Position numbers and translations under genes: made by a program. The notes beneath the pieces were generated by a model. It did no database searches. It worked only from the letters and a program-made list of their open reading frames with translations, and was not told the origin of the DNA. Shown piece after piece: positions 63,151 to 64,000 of a stretch of DNA of 64,000 nucleotides (positions are counted from its first letter, which is position 1; each line of letters starts with the position of its first letter). The DNA is from Spirosoma panaciterrae DSM 21099 (GTDB lineage Bacteria > Bacteroidota > Bacteroidia > Cytophagales > Spirosomataceae). The DNA is taken from the NCBI RefSeq assembly GCF_000374025.1, contig NZ_KB893173.1, positions 310,001-374,000 of the forward strand. Reading direction: 5' to 3'.

Positions 63151-63239
63151 TTTTCCGTTCATGCCTGTCCAATTTCTGATTTCTCATTTGTCATATGGGT
63201 GTAGTTTAACCCTTTTTATACCCGTAAAACCAAACACAT

Positions 63240-63581
63240 ATGGAAGAATATGTTTTAGTAATGCGCAATGAGGATGGAAAAAAGCTGGCCTCACCCGAGC
63301 AGATGCAGATCTGGATGAAACAAACGATGGACTGGATAGGAGGTATAGCGGCTCAAAACAAATTTGTTTCGGGTACGGGGCTTCCTTTCGACGACGCTCG
63401 CGTGGTTCACTCGAACAACATCGTAACCAATGGTCCCTTTGGCGACATCAAAGAAACCATTGGCGGATTCATTACCGTCAGAGCCGAGTCGGTCGATGAA
63501 GCGGTGGAATTTGCCAAAGGATGCCCCGTTTTGCAGGGCGAGGGTAATAGTGTCGAAGTTCGACGAGTAGCCAGTCGTTAA
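63240..63581 (+). CDS. YCII-related (DGPF-type) protein
   Basis: A 113-residue alpha-beta ferredoxin-like protein of the YCII family. It has the MEEYVLVMRNEDG start, the conserved NGPFGDIKETIGGF segment (a DGPF-like motif) and EAVEFAKGCPVL. Genes of this family typically lie next to ECF42 sigma factors, which is the case here: the sigma gene begins 78 bases downstream. The family may bind a small ligand, but no reaction is known. Confidence 0.88.
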   Translation: MEEYVLVMRNEDGKKLASPEQMQIWMKQTMDWIGGIAAQNKFVSGTGLPFDDARVVHSNNIVTNGPFGDIKETIGGFITVRAESVDEAVEFAKGCPVLQGEGNSVEVRRVASR

Positions 63582-63659
63582 GTCCAGTTGCGTAGTGGGT
63601 GGCGTACGTTCGTCAAACTATTTTTAGTTGAGAAAATAAACCACCCACACCCCTATCCG

Positions 63660-64000
63660 ATGCATCAGGAAGTAATTCCCCATCTGTTCCGAACCGAATT
63701 CCGAAAAATAACGACGGTTCTGTGTAAACATTTCGGTATTGGCCATATTGAAACGGCTGAAGACATCGCCAGCGATACGTTCCTGGCCGCCCTCAACACA
63801 TGGACGTATAAAGGTATTCCCGAAAATCCAACCGCCTGGCTGTATACCGTAGCCAAACACAAAGCGGCCAACTACCGTAACCGCACGAAGTCCTTTCAGG
63901 AAAAGGGGGGTTCTTTGTTTCCAGCCGACCCGAGTTACCAACCCGATCTGGATTTATCGGCCGAAAATATACAGGACAGTCAACTACAGATGCTATTCGC
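63660..64000 (+). CDS. ECF42-like RNA polymerase sigma factor, partial at right edge
   Basis: An open frame of 113 codons from the ATG at 63660, cut by the window end. Sigma region 2 is recognisable: LFRTEFRKITTVL, IETAEDIASDTFLAAL, and WLYTVAKHKAANYRNR. The motif order and the YCII gene directly upstream place it in the ECF42 group, whose full members are about 400 residues with a TPR-like C-terminal extension. The remainder, including region 4, lies beyond the window. Confidence 0.85.
   Translation, partial: MHQEVIPHLFRTEFRKITTVLCKHFGIGHIETAEDIASDTFLAALNTWTYKGIPENPTAWLYTVAKHKAANYRNRTKSFQEKGGSLFPADPSYQPDLDLSAENIQDSQLQMLF

Overview
The window looks like a chromosomal segment of a Bacteroidota member of the Cytophagales, close to Spirosoma or a relative. 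Reasons: roughly even base composition; promoters of the Bacteroidota type (TAnnTTTG near -7) upstream of several genes; few clear Shine-Dalgarno sequences; Bacteroidota-typical families (DUF3822 beside coaD, DUF3592-like, CcmD-type small protein, a four-part CheB-CheR-PAS-kinase fusion); and intergenic low-complexity inverted repeats. Names rest on recognising motifs by eye, not on database searches. No tRNA, rRNA, CRISPR array, prophage or insertion sequence was recognised.

Layout. 1-2716: end of a large MacB/FtsX-type permease (runs off the left edge) and a small CarboxypepD_reg-like secreted protein. 2873-4361: an AhpD-like protein paired with an ECF41-type sigma factor. 4586-5288: a gene graveyard with three remnants (RidA, cytochrome c tail, ZU5-like fragment). 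5425-7968: coaD, DUF3822, Nudix and CBS genes on the minus strand. 8168-19832: housekeeping genes: RecD-like helicase, DUF4126, htpG, a lipoprotein, rhodanese, bestrophin, dapF, rplS, the NAD(P)HX repair enzyme, feoB and feoA. 20053-24796: a four-gene cluster (DUF3592-like protein, unknown two-helix membrane protein, ABC exporter, Hanks-type kinase) in which the first two genes carry copies of the same upstream element. 25673-24909: a TSUP permease. 25801-32365: cytochrome c maturation genes ccmB, ccmC, ccmD, ccmE and ccmF, a small membrane protein and a CNNM/CBS protein. 32408-34354: cupin, pyrE and a double iron-sulfur protein.

34446-40152 is a carbohydrate region (glycosyltransferase, GH1-like hydrolase, a 771-residue protein of unknown activity), followed by signalling genes 40315-46516 (single-domain response regulator, giant CheB/CheR/PAS/kinase fusion, stand-alone CheB). 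46671-49016 holds a small overlapping gene pair and an ABC-F ATPase. 49161-51945 is a sulfatase with its formylglycine-generating enzyme, followed by a remnant and a DMT transporter. 53092-54949: beta-barrel protein and serine hydrolase. 55098-58620: a class III adenylate cyclase directly upstream of a patatin phospholipase with a cyclic-nucleotide-binding domain, the clearest enzyme-effector pair in the window. 58863-61643: EcsC protein and two tail-to-tail L,D-transpeptidases. 61764-64000: small acidic protein, GNAT, an unknown protein, and a YCII-type protein with an ECF42-like sigma factor cut by the right edge.

I see no proven new system. The best candidates are the cyclase/cNMP-binding phospholipase pair and the kinase/ABC/membrane-protein cluster with duplicated upstream elements.
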